From contig DAXT01000004.1 in NCBI GenBank assembly GCA_002506535.1, positions 75,381 to 139,380 of the forward strand: a DNA stretch of 64,000 nt, written 5' to 3'. A program made the position numbers and the translations under genes. This DNA is from Methanothrix harundinacea. GTDB lineage: Archaea > Halobacteriota > Methanosarcinia > Methanotrichales > Methanotrichaceae. The notes beneath the pieces are model-generated. The model was not told the origin of the DNA. It did not search any database and was given only the letters and a program-made list of their open reading frames with translations. Shown here piece by piece: positions 1-7,223 of this stretch; position 1 is the first letter of the stretch; every line of letters starts with the position of its first letter.

Positions 1-4
1 GATA

Positions 5-517
5 ATGAAGGCAAAGGTTCTGATGCTCCTCGCGGTCCTCTCGGTGGTCCTCTCGGCTCAGCCGGCGCTCTGTGACTGGAAGATCGCAAAGAACGTCGAG
101 CAGCGCTCGAGCATATCTCTGAGAGGGTACATGGAAGAGATGTTCATAATCCAGACCGAGAAGGGGATCGCAGGCCAGAAGCTCGTCTTCGGCACCATGG
201 GAAGCGGGACCGCCTCCAGGACCATGACGACCTTCGTCGACGACTGCGACGCCGAGAGGTGTGACCCCGAAGGGTGCGGGATCTCCTTCAAAGTCGATGC
301 CGTCTACAACTACCACCCTTACAGCCCCAAGACCGCCGAGAGCGACCTTCGGGCCGCCCTCAGGGCGAAGAACCTCGCGGTGGGGACGGTCGCCTCTGAC
401 AGCTACAATGGTGGAGCGTACCTGATAAAGGACGTCATCCCCTCCAACGAAGATGGGGTTCCCATCTTCCAGATCTCCTCCCGGAGCAGGCCGGCGGCGA
501 GCCCCGGCTCCTGGTGA
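5..517 (+). CDS. Secreted protein, truncated paralogue of the next gene
   Basis: The function is unknown. An N-terminal signal peptide (charged MKAK, hydrophobic core, cleavage near Ala-Leu-Cys-Asp around residue 24) predicts export. The mature part aligns along its length with the gene at 597-1190: GYMEEM/GYIDEM, the GQKLV-x-GT-x-GSG block and the ESDLR-x-AL-x-AKN block. Near the 3' end the two nucleotide sequences stay alignable, but this copy has 38 nt where the neighbour has 39 between equivalent codons. The reading frame therefore shifts, and the last 10 or so residues are unrelated to the neighbour. In the corrected frame the paralogous LVK-x-G stretch reappears and then meets TGA at about 535-537. 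The copy also lacks the neighbour's last 30 or so residues. It is probably a decaying duplicate, unless the missing base is a sequencing error. The upstream region lies outside the window. Confidence 0.7.
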   Translation: MKAKVLMLLAVLSVVLSAQPALCDWKIAKNVEQRSSISLRGYMEEMFIIQTEKGIAGQKLVFGTMGSGTASRTMTTFVDDCDAERCDPEGCGISFKVDAVYNYHPYSPKTAESDLRAALRAKNLAVGTVASDSYNGGAYLIKDVIPSNEDGVPIFQISSRSRPAASPGSW

Positions 518-532
518 AGGGACTCAAAGGCG

Positions 533-557
533 TCTGATGACTCCATCAGATTTATAA
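533..557 (+). promoter_or_regulatory. Small inverted repeat and TATA box ahead of secreted paralogue
   Basis: A perfect 7-bp inverted repeat (TCTGATG, 4-nt loop, CATCAGA; 533-550) runs into an AT-rich TTTATAA at 551-557. A TATA box here would start transcription near 582, shortly before the purine-rich ribosome site at 581-589 and the ATG at 597. The repeat could be the terminator of the upstream gene or an operator; the sequence does not decide. Confidence 0.4.
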
Positions 558-596
558 CGGATGGACCAGAATATGGAGCTTGGAAAGGGGTTTATC

Positions 597-1190
597 ATGA
601 AGGCCAGAGTATTGCTGTCGCTTGCCGTCCTCTCTTTGATCGTCTCATCTCCGACGGGCCTTGGAGCCTGGGGGGTGGGCAACGTCACGGAACATTCGTA
701 CATATACCTCTCCGGGTACATCGACGAGATGAAGATCTACCAGACCGATAAGGGATTCACCGGCCAGAAGCTCGTCGTGGGAACGAGAGGAAGCGGCGTC
801 GTCGACAAGAGACAGACCGCCTACGTCGACGAGAGCGAGATGTACTTCAACGAGTGGGGCTTCTTCAAATACCAGCCATACAAGAGCGAGGCCACCGAGA
901 GCGACCTGCGTAACGCCCTCTGCGCCAAGAATTACAGGATAGGCACCGTCATATCCGAGAGCTACACCGGGATAGAGTACCTCATCAAGGATACCACCAT
1001 ATTCCAGAACGATAACGTCTCCGTCTACCAGGTGGCATCCCACGGGAGGGGGACGGCACGGCTCGGGGCCCTGGTGAAGGACGGCCCTACAGGCGTCACC
1101 GTCATGAGCTATGGCGGGACCTACATCGGCGACTTCAACATCCGCCAGGAGATCGGCTCCGGAAGCCAGCTATATCTGCCCTGTCCATAA
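597..1190 (+). CDS. Secreted protein of unknown function, full-length paralogue
   Basis: The product is a 197-residue exported protein with a clear signal peptide (MKAR, hydrophobic LLSLAVLSLIVSS, then Gly-Leu-Gly-Ala). The ATG at 597 is preferred over the in-frame ATG at 561: it gives a normal signal peptide and has a purine-rich ribosome site (GGAAAGGGG, 581-589) in front. The protein has the same GSG and ESDLR blocks as the gene at 5-517, and near the C terminus a G-T-Y-I-G-D-F-N-I segment. A comparable N-Y-V-G-T-F-K-I segment occurs in the secreted protein at 38585-39526, so the three may belong to one exported family; that link is inference. There are no catalytic motifs and only one or two cysteines, so a structural or surface role is more likely than an enzyme. 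The specific function is unknown. Confidence 0.8.
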   Translation: MKARVLLSLAVLSLIVSSPTGLGAWGVGNVTEHSYIYLSGYIDEMKIYQTDKGFTGQKLVVGTRGSGVVDKRQTAYVDESEMYFNEWGFFKYQPYKSEATESDLRNALCAKNYRIGTVISESYTGIEYLIKDTTIFQNDNVSVYQVASHGRGTARLGALVKDGPTGVTVMSYGGTYIGDFNIRQEIGSGSQLYLPCP

Positions 1191-1213
1191 ACTACAAACC
1201 CCTCCGAGAGGAA

Positions 1214-2056
1214 CTAGACCAGGGGCCTCGGCTGCTTATTCTCCGGCAGGACCGGCAGCTGCATGGTGTTTATCAGGATCGGCCGGTCCACCTCCTTCGC
1301 CCTCTCCACCAGAACCTCTTTTCCCCAACCCGTCAAGCCGAATAGCGGGACGGCGGTCCCCACCTGGACGAGGGGCCGGACCATCTCCCGGATGAACCTG
1401 GAGGCGCAACTGGTGACGATGTCGGCGGCGGCGAGGAGCCGGCGAGCCTCATCCTCCCCGATCCCCGTCAGGTGGACCCCCACGATCAATATTTTGACGC
1501 CGCGCTCCTCTTCAAGGTCCCGCAGCCGCTCCGCCGTATCGGCGTCGGCGACGGTGACCGCAAACCTCGAATAGAGGTCGGCCGCAAGCTTCGCTCCCGC
1601 CAACTGGTCGATCCTCCCCGCCTGCGGGTCTAGGACTATGCCACCCCGCTCTGCGATCCCCGCCAGAACCTCCGGGATAGGATCGGTGCTGACGAGCCCC
1701 GATATCCATCCGCCCATCCCCTGGATGAGCTTCGGATTGCCGGTGATCACCGTCCCGGCTCCGTCGCAGACGGTGACCGCCCCCTCAATGAGGCCCCTGG
1801 AGGTCGCCGTCATCATCACCTCCGAGGCTCCGAAGCCGACGAAGACCCCCATCTCCAGCTTCCTCTCCGGGGTGAACATCCCGTGCTCCCTCATCCGAAA
1901 CTCCATATTGGCGGCCGCCGCGTCGGGGGTTATCTCCTTTATACCCCGGACCTTATCGAAGAGGGGACACCACCTTATCAGGGGCTCTCCCGTCTCGACG
2001 ACCCTGCCGTCCTTTACCCTCACCCTCGTCCTTCCCAAAAGCTCCATCTCGTCCAA
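1214..2056 (-). CDS. Methanogenesis marker protein 8 (DUF2099 family)
   Basis: This 280-residue protein matches the methanogenesis marker 8 family, found almost only in methanogens and of unknown biochemical function. Recognisable family features are the N-terminal GRTRVRVKDG-VVE, a CPL motif, the GASE segment, the CDGAGTVI block, and the GLVST-PIPEV stretch followed by a conserved IDQ. No known cofactor motif is obvious. The start appears to be TTG at 2056: a GAAGGTGAT ribosome site lies at about 2064-2072 with good spacing, while the next in-frame ATG (2047) is too far from it. The gene is convergent with the secreted-protein gene ending at 1190 and stands alone. Its presence is a strong sign that the organism is a methanogen. 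Confidence 0.85.
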   Translation of the reverse strand: MDEMELLGRTRVRVKDGRVVETGEPLIRWCPLFDKVRGIKEITPDAAAANMEFRMREHGMFTPERKLEMGVFVGFGASEVMMTATSRGLIEGAVTVCDGAGTVITGNPKLIQGMGGWISGLVSTDPIPEVLAGIAERGGIVLDPQAGRIDQLAGAKLAADLYSRFAVTVADADTAERLRDLEEERGVKILIVGVHLTGIGEDEARRLLAAADIVTSCASRFIREMVRPLVQVGTAVPLFGLTGWGKEVLVERAKEVDRPILINTMQLPVLPENKQPRPLV

Positions 2057-2307
2057 GATCCATCACCTTCCACGACTTCGAAGGGCGCCCGCCTCTTGAG
2101 CTTTCCCTTCTCCCCGGCCTGGCAGATCTTCATCCGCCCCATCCTGCCCTCCCTTCAGACCCGAATTTCGCCTCAGGCCCGCAGGTCTGTCCCCGATATG
2201 ACAACGTTCGTTTCAGGCCGACTTTATCTGCCTCGATCTATCGGATCTGAAAATCGGCTCGACACCGCGCCTGGTCCGGATAAATCGATAATTATTTAGA
2301 TCGGAAC

Positions 2308-2315
2308 TTATATAT
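2308..2315 (+). promoter_or_regulatory. TATA box of the HTH regulator
   Basis: CTTATATA lies 22-29 nt upstream of the ATG at 2337, the usual archaeal TATA spacing for a leaderless or nearly leaderless mRNA. The preceding 250 nt (2057-2307) between the divergent genes hold no other feature I can support. Confidence 0.5.
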
Positions 2316-2336
2316 GGATCTATAACAACCTATGCA

Positions 2337-2726
2337 ATGGTGACCGGATTGAGGAATGTTTCGCTACCCGCCCAGAACGTTGAACGAGACGAGTTCGCAT
2401 CGATACTGATGAAGATCGGGCTCAAGAGGAACGTGGCGAAGGTCTTGACATATCTCGCCTGCGTAGACGAGGCGACCAGTCGCGAGATCGAGATGGGGTC
2501 CGACCTGAGGCAGCCCGAGGTGAGCATAGCCATGAGGGAGCTAAGGAGGCTCGACTGGATAGCCGAGAGGGACGAGAAGAACCCGGGGAAGGGGAGGCCC
2601 TACCGGATATACAAGCTGAACAAGGGGCTATACGACATCATCGATTATCTCGAGACGAACAAGAGGGCCGAGACCGACCACGTCATGACAAAGATCGGGA
2701 GGCTCAAAGAGCTGAAGTCCTCCTGA
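2337..2726 (+). CDS. Winged-helix transcriptional regulator, MarR/TrmB-like
   Basis: This 129-residue protein is built around one winged helix-turn-helix domain. Residues about 20-75 read as helix-turn-helix (KRNVAKVLTYL-ACVDEATSREIE, then RQPEVSIAMREL) followed by a wing (KNPGKGRPYRIYKL). The pattern is typical of small archaeal regulators related to the TrmB/MarR/ArsR superfamily. The C terminus is a charged helix that could form a dimer interface. There is no sensory domain, so the ligand cannot be guessed. The gene is monocistronic with its own TATA box. It lies between marker protein 8 (divergent) and afpA (convergent), and neither is an evident target. I cannot assign a named subfamily. 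Confidence 0.75.
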   Translation: MVTGLRNVSLPAQNVERDEFASILMKIGLKRNVAKVLTYLACVDEATSREIEMGSDLRQPEVSIAMRELRRLDWIAERDEKNPGKGRPYRIYKLNKGLYDIIDYLETNKRAETDHVMTKIGRLKELKSS

Positions 2727-2845
2727 GGTCCGCTGGATATCGTTTCTATTCTATCAGAAATATATAGTTGCCAGTGGCGGAAGCGGTGGGGGCGGATACG
2801 CCACCGGCAGGCAGGATCCCGGGCTCCGCGCCGGGGTCGGGCGAT

Positions 2846-3436
2846 TCAACCGAAGTGCTCTTCGAATATCTTCGGGATATCCTCGGGCCGCTCCAGCATG
2901 GTGACCCCTTCCATCGCAGCGAGCTTCTCGACGTGCTCGACGTCCTCCTTTCTTATGACGAGAAGGAGGTCTCTCCCGTCGGGGAGCTTCGTCGTAACCT
3001 TCCCCTCCCGGAAGTCGGAGGGCATGATGTAGAGGGGAAGGAGGACCTTCTGGCTCATGATGGCGGCGTTGGTGAGCATGGTGTCGGCGATCCGCAGGGA
3101 TATCTTGGCGACGGTGTTGGAGGTGGCCGGCGCGATGAGGATGAACTCGAACCTCCCCATCTGGACCTGCCCCGCCAGGAAGGGAGCGTTGGCGTTCGCC
3201 TCAACCCAGATCTTGTCGAACTCCGCCTCCAGCTCCGGGAAAAGCTTGTAGTACTTGACGACCTGGTCTCCGGCCTTGGAGATGTAGACCCTGATCTCCA
3301 CATCGTCGTCATACTGGCGCCTCATCTCCTTCATCACCTCGGCCGTCTCCCGGATCCTGTCGCCGCTTCCGGTGATCCCCCATACCACCTTCTTCTTATT
3401 CTTCTTATTCTTCGTCTCGGCACTTTTCTCAGCCAT
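2846..3436 (-). CDS. afpA: Archaeoflavoprotein AfpA
   Basis: This is a 196-residue FMN-binding flavoprotein of the dihydromethanopterin-reductase/flavoprotein (DMR) fold. Diagnostic features are VVWGITGSG near the N terminus (about residues 17-25) and the IAPATSNTVAKI flavin-site block with IADTM-x-TNAA (about residues 105-130). The start at 3436 is preferred because GGGGTGA precedes it and the next 15 residues are a lysine-rich leader before the fold begins. The gene lies 41 nt downstream of the Isf-type flavoprotein, on the same strand, and is probably cotranscribed. In other archaea AfpA has been reported to accept electrons from ferredoxin. Here a redox chain ferredoxin/Isf/AfpA is inferred from adjacency. 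A paralogous fold occurs in the gene at 58996-59682. Confidence 0.85.
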   Translation of the reverse strand: MAEKSAETKNKKNKKKVVWGITGSGDRIRETAEVMKEMRRQYDDDVEIRVYISKAGDQVVKYYKLFPELEAEFDKIWVEANANAPFLAGQVQMGRFEFILIAPATSNTVAKISLRIADTMLTNAAIMSQKVLLPLYIMPSDFREGKVTTKLPDGRDLLLVIRKEDVEHVEKLAAMEGVTMLERPEDIPKIFEEHFG

Positions 3437-3477
3437 CTTCTCACCCCGTCCGCCCCTATATCTCACCACAACTTGAT

Positions 3478-4074
3478 TTATTTTTCCTTCCCGCCGCCGC
3501 CACCGAGGTGATCGGAGAACCTCCGGACGGTCTTTCGAAGGGACCTCCACCCCTCTTCGTCCTCCCTCACCCCCTCCAGGGTGTCCTTCGACCAGAAGGT
3601 GGCGCCGAGGTTCGCGCCGAAGGAGCCGCCGCCGACGGCCACGACCCCGTTCAGGACGTAGAAGGCGATGATCTGCTGTATCGCCGGCTCCTGCCCCCCC
3701 ATCCGGTCGCCGCCGACGGCTATCGCCATCCCGGCCTTCCCCCGGAAGAAGTCGAAGTCGGCGGCCACCAGAGCCCGGCACCGGTCCATGACGGCCTTCG
3801 TCTGGGCGGAGACGCCTCCGTTGTAGACGGGGGTGGCAAAGACGATCCCGTCTGCCTCCCTTAGGAGGGGGTAGAGCTGGTACATGTCGTCTTTTATCCT
3901 GCACTCCTTGTTTGTAAGGCAATAATCGCAGTGGAGGCACGGGCCTATCTTCTTAGCCCTAACACCGAAGAAGCAGACAGAAAAACCCCTCTCCTCCAGC
4001 ATCTTCAGCGCCTCCCTCAGGACGTGGTCCGTCGCCTTCTCCCGAGGGCTGCCGCATATCCCAACGATCTTCAT
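3478..4074 (-). CDS. Iron-sulfur flavoprotein (Isf family)
   Basis: This 198-residue protein has an NADPH-dependent FMN reductase (flavodoxin-like) fold. The start MKIVGICGSPREKA carries the phosphate-binding GSPR loop. Residues about 49-62 hold a compact cysteine motif (C-x2-C-x2-C-x5-C in CLHCDYC...C) that is the signature of Isf proteins, which carry a [4Fe-4S] cluster next to FMN. Family members in methanogens take electrons from ferredoxin and have been linked to oxygen or peroxide response. The rest follows the family pattern (ATPVYNGGVSAQTKAVMDR). The ATG at 4074 has a TATA box about 25-32 nt upstream, so the transcript is probably leaderless. It forms a two-gene unit with afpA downstream. 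The C-terminal Gly/Lys tail is unusual but short. Confidence 0.85.
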   Translation of the reverse strand: MKIVGICGSPREKATDHVLREALKMLEERGFSVCFFGVRAKKIGPCLHCDYCLTNKECRIKDDMYQLYPLLREADGIVFATPVYNGGVSAQTKAVMDRCRALVAADFDFFRGKAGMAIAVGGDRMGGQEPAIQQIIAFYVLNGVVAVGGGSFGANLGATFWSKDTLEGVREDEEGWRSLRKTVRRFSDHLGGGGGKEK

Positions 4075-4098
4075 GACGATGATATTAATTTCGTATGT

Positions 4099-4106
4099 GA
4101 TTTATA
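4099..4106 (-). promoter_or_regulatory. TATA box of the isf-afpA unit
   Basis: On the minus strand TATAAATC sits 25-32 nt upstream of the isf start codon at 4074, as expected for a leaderless archaeal transcript. The rest of the intergenic stretch to 4355 is pyrimidine-rich and shows no convincing gene. Confidence 0.5.
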
Positions 4107-4355
4107 TTTGTCCATTCCGCCCTCTTCGCCCCCTCACATCGCCCCCACAGATCGCACCGCCCTTCAAGAACAGCTCGCAGACGCTTTGGGCGCCTCATCT
4201 ACCCCCAGCACCACTCCACCCTTCGCAACCATTCGAACCCCGATCCCACACCCCTTCGGCCCCGAAGCTTCGTACCTCAACTCGCCCCGCCTCTACGAAA
4301 CCTCCCGCATAACCTGTCGCGCCATCGGCGGCGGCGCCACCTCCATCGAGGGGAG

Positions 4356-5771
4356 ATGGTAAATATCCCCTCGCCATTTTTGGGATTGATGTGCGAAGCC
4401 GAGAGCAAGAAAAGCGTCCTCTTCATAGCCACCGTCGCCGCCTTCCTCCCGGCCTTCGCGAACTCGGCGATCAACGTCGCCCTCCCCCCCATCGGCATAG
4501 AGTTCGGGATGGACGCCGTCCTCCTGGGGTGGGTGGTCACCGCCCACCTCCTGGCGATGGCGGTCTTCATGCTCCCCCTGGGGAGGGCCGCCGATATATG
4601 GGGGAGGAAGAGGTTCTTCACCCTGGGTATGGGGGTCTTCGCCTTATCATCCATCTTCTGCGCCTTCCCCAGCTCCGGCTCCGCCCTGATATTCTTCCGG
4701 TTCTTCCAGGGGATGGGAAGCGCCATGATCTTCAGCACCGCCGTCGCCCTCCTCACCAGCGTATTCCCGCCGGGAGAGAGGGGAAGAGCCCTGGGGATCA
4801 ACGTCACCGCCGTCTACCTCGGTCTATCCCTCGGCCCCTTCCTCGGGGGGGTCCTCACTGAGTACCTCGGCTGGAGGTCCATATTCCTCCTGAACGTCCC
4901 CCTGGGCCTCGGGGTCGTCCTCCTCACCCACCGGGAGCTGAAGGGGGAGTGGATCGAGGCCGCCGGGGAGAGGTTCGACTGGACCGGCTCGGCGATCTAC
5001 GCCCTCGCCCTCGTCTCGACGATCTACGGCCTCACCAGCCTGCCGTCGGCCGCAGGGGCGGCCTTCCTCGCCCTGGGCCTTGCTGGGGTAGCCGCCTTCG
5101 CCCTCGTGGAGCTGAAGAGCAAAAGCCCCGTCCTCAACGTCCGGATATTCCGGGAGAACCGGGTCTTCGCGTTGTCGAATTTGGCGGCCCTGATCAGCTA
5201 CGGAGCTACCTTCGCCGTCGCCTTCGTCCTGAGCCTTTACCTCCAGACGGTGAAGGGGCTCTCGCCGCTCCACGCAGGCTTCGTACTGGTGGCCCAGCCC
5301 GCCGTCCAGGCGGTCCTCTCCCCCTGGGCGGGGAGGCTCTCCGACCGGATGGAGGCCCAGGTAGTAGCATCGGCGGGGATGGCCCTGACGGCAGCGGGGC
5401 TCCTCCTCCTCGCCCTCGGCCTCGACGGCGACGCCTCCAATGGCTTCATCATGGCCGTCCTCGCCCTCCTGGGCGTCGGATTCGCCCTCTTCTCGTCGCC
5501 GAATACCAACGCCATCATGAGCTCTGTAGAGAAGAGGTACTACGGCGTCGCCTCGGGGATGGTGGGGACGATGAGGTCCCTGGGGATGATGGCCTCCATG
5601 GCCATCGCCATGACCGCCATCTCGGTCTTCATGGGACGGGTCCAGGTGACCCCGGAGGTCTACCCCCAGTTCCTGGAGGCGGTGACGGCCGTCCTCTCCG
5701 TCTTCGTCGTCTTATGCGTCGTCGGGGTCTTCGCCTCCCTGGCGAGGGGGCGGGTGAGGAGGGGGGAGTGA
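4356..5771 (+). CDS. MFS multidrug exporter, DHA2 (14-TMS) family
   Basis: This 471-residue polytopic membrane protein is from the major facilitator superfamily. Motif A between TMS2 and TMS3 is present as GRAADIWGRKRFF, and the early AINVALPPI with a following WV-x-TAHLL segment is typical of EmrB/QacA-type drug:H+ antiporters with 14 segments. The hydrophobicity pattern supports about 14 helices. A second possible start is the ATG at 4389 (MCEAESKK), which would begin immediately before TMS1 and looks more typical. The ATG at 4356 has a purine-rich GGGGAG directly against it. The gene is monocistronic, divergent from isf, and followed by T- and A-rich sequence at about 5818-5840 that may terminate it. 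The substrate is unknown. Confidence 0.85.
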   Translation: MVNIPSPFLGLMCEAESKKSVLFIATVAAFLPAFANSAINVALPPIGIEFGMDAVLLGWVVTAHLLAMAVFMLPLGRAADIWGRKRFFTLGMGVFALSSIFCAFPSSGSALIFFRFFQGMGSAMIFSTAVALLTSVFPPGERGRALGINVTAVYLGLSLGPFLGGVLTEYLGWRSIFLLNVPLGLGVVLLTHRELKGEWIEAAGERFDWTGSAIYALALVSTIYGLTSLPSAAGAAFLALGLAGVAAFALVELKSKSPVLNVRIFRENRVFALSNLAALISYGATFAVAFVLSLYLQTVKGLSPLHAGFVLVAQPAVQAVLSPWAGRLSDRMEAQVVASAGMALTAAGLLLLALGLDGDASNGFIMAVLALLGVGFALFSSPNTNAIMSSVEKRYYGVASGMVGTMRSLGMMASMAIAMTAISVFMGRVQVTPEVYPQFLEAVTAVLSVFVVLCVVGVFASLARGRVRRGE

Positions 5772-5916
5772 AGAAAGCGGCGAAGGTAACCGATTCTTGG
5801 GGGAGTGGGCGTGGGGATTTTTAAAAAACCGCATTTTTCCATGCGAAAGCTTTAAAGATAAGAGATCCCACATAAAGGGCTGGTGAGTAAGGCCTTTTTG
5901 AAAAGGATGAGGCCGC

Positions 5917-6576
5917 CTATAGGCGGGTGGGACGAAGTAAAGAAGGGTTCACCACATAGTCTTTATTCTTATTTTCAAAAAAATCGAGTGCGAGAGATAT
6001 CCTATTCTCAATTTTCAGGTAATATTGATCATCGCCATAGCTATATTTACGATATATAGCACCTGCAACGAAGTCCGCCGCTTGTATGCATTGATGCTCT
6101 CTAGAATTTACATGATCTACTTTCACACAAATGTCGGTCCGATATTCAAGGTAATTATCAAAGTTCTCCCGCTGAATTCCGCTGAGCGACTTATCGACTA
6201 TTATGTCTAACGACCCCTCAAGATCATATTCTCGGATGATTTTGTCAATCAACGTTCCAAATATATAATTATATATTATTTGATGATTATTTCGAAGGCG
6301 ATCATATACTTGATGCTTGCGCAACACTGCATAAGCGACGTCGTTTTGTGTATTGGAGGCGCATTTTAGAATTCTGTATTTTATATTATCGTTGGATTTA
6401 TTAAACTTCAGCTCCGACGTCTTTTTATACTTTTTAGGCAAGTATCCCCTTCTAACGTTTTTGATGCATCTCTCGATGGATAGAGCATCTCGAGCGACGA
6501 TAGCAGCCAATATGAAGTAGCCAGAGGATCTCATACCAAAACCCAAATCACCCGACTCATCAATATATAACTCCAT
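5917..6576 (-). CDS. DUF3800 family protein
   Basis: This 219-residue protein starts with the DUF3800 signature (ELYIDESGD) and has the expected later acidic positions in DIIVDKS (mid) and in QAADFVAGA (about residues 165-173). The spacing of these acidic residues resembles an RNase-H-like fold and suggests metal-dependent nuclease activity, but no activity is established for this protein. Base composition is strikingly AT-rich (runs such as ATATATAATTATATATTATT-like sequence), with Lys/Asn/Ile/Tyr-rich residues, unlike the GC-rich genes on both sides. This points to recent transfer. DUF3800 genes are common in mobile and defence-associated regions, yet no partner gene is present here. It appears complete, starting from the ATG at 6576. 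Confidence 0.85.
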   Translation of the reverse strand: MELYIDESGDLGFGMRSSGYFILAAIVARDALSIERCIKNVRRGYLPKKYKKTSELKFNKSNDNIKYRILKCASNTQNDVAYAVLRKHQVYDRLRNNHQIIYNYIFGTLIDKIIREYDLEGSLDIIVDKSLSGIQRENFDNYLEYRTDICVKVDHVNSREHQCIQAADFVAGAIYRKYSYGDDQYYLKIENRISLALDFFENKNKDYVVNPSLLRPTRL

Positions 6577-6724
6577 CTATTCATCGCCTCTATTTCAATT
6601 TGGGATGGTTTGTGGGATGGTCGGATAAAATCACTTTTACAAAACGACCTTTGTAGCAGTACAATCTCCGAATTCCACCTCTTGTTCATCGGGCCCCCAA
6701 ACTGAGATGCTGGCTTTCATTCTG

Positions 6725-6961
6725 CTATGATTCTCCTTTCCATCCCCCCTTCTTCCCCCGCCCGTACCCCTCCTTTATCGCCTCAACCATCTCCTCGTCC
6801 GCCTCCACCACCAGGGCTCCGATGTAGCCGCAGTCCTTGCAGTGGTAGACCTTCCCTATGGCGCCCCCTGTCTCGTAGTAGAGCTCGCAGCTTCCGCAGA
6901 CGGGGCAGACCTCCACCATCCTCTCCTTCTTATCGTCCTTCTTCTCCATCTCTTCAGACAT
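6725..6961 (-). CDS. Small archaeal zinc-ribbon protein
   Basis: This 78-residue protein has an acidic/lysine-rich N terminus, then a four-cysteine zinc ribbon: CPVCGS (about residues 19-24) and CKDCGYIG (about residues 41-48), followed by an acidic helix and a Gly/Lys-rich tail. The arrangement CPxCG-x16-CxxCG with the ending GALVVEADEE is typical of small uncharacterised archaeal zinc ribbons. A similar but distinct ribbon protein occurs at 16765-16953. The gene stands alone between the transferred DUF3800 gene and a secreted-protein gene. A nucleic-acid or protein adaptor role is only a guess. Confidence 0.7.
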   Translation of the reverse strand: MSEEMEKKDDKKERMVEVCPVCGSCELYYETGGAIGKVYHCKDCGYIGALVVEADEEMVEAIKEGYGRGKKGGWKGES

Positions 6962-7166
6962 ATCTATCTGACACCTCTATCTTTCTTCGGCGGGAACGGG
7001 CGGGCAGGCGGCCGAAAAGCGCCGGAAACTGCCGGACAGACTCTTCGATTATTTTATCATCTTATAGCCTATATTAACTTTTGGCCTCGCCTCGCCTCCC
7101 CGGGTGTGATCGGATCGCCCATCCTCTCGATATTGAAAGATCGGCTCCGGCTGGCTTCGGTCCGGC

Positions 7167-7197
7167 AAAAAAAAATGGACGGCCCCCGGTGGGGCCC
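7167..7197 (-). terminator. Hairpin plus U-tract terminator of the DUF333 gene
   Basis: Read on the minus strand, a GC-rich hairpin (GGCCCC arms with a 4-5 nt loop, 7181-7196) is followed by nine consecutive T (A-run 7167-7175). It lies about 30 nt beyond the stop codon at 7224. Between it and the stop is an 18-bp perfect palindrome (GAAGGTCGGCCGACCTTC, 7203-7220). Confidence 0.6.
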
Positions 7198-7223
7198 GGT
7201 CCGAAGGTCGGCCGACCTTCAGC

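Noticed and set aside
4073..4350. A pyrimidine-rich open frame between isf and the drug exporter
   Set aside because: The translation is low-complexity Pro/Ser/Thr with no ribosome site; it looks like non-coding spacer.
6640..6720. A 27-codon frame on the minus strand upstream of the DUF3800 gene (starting near 6718)
   Set aside because: Too short, no ribosome site and no family; could equally be chance in AT-rich sequence.
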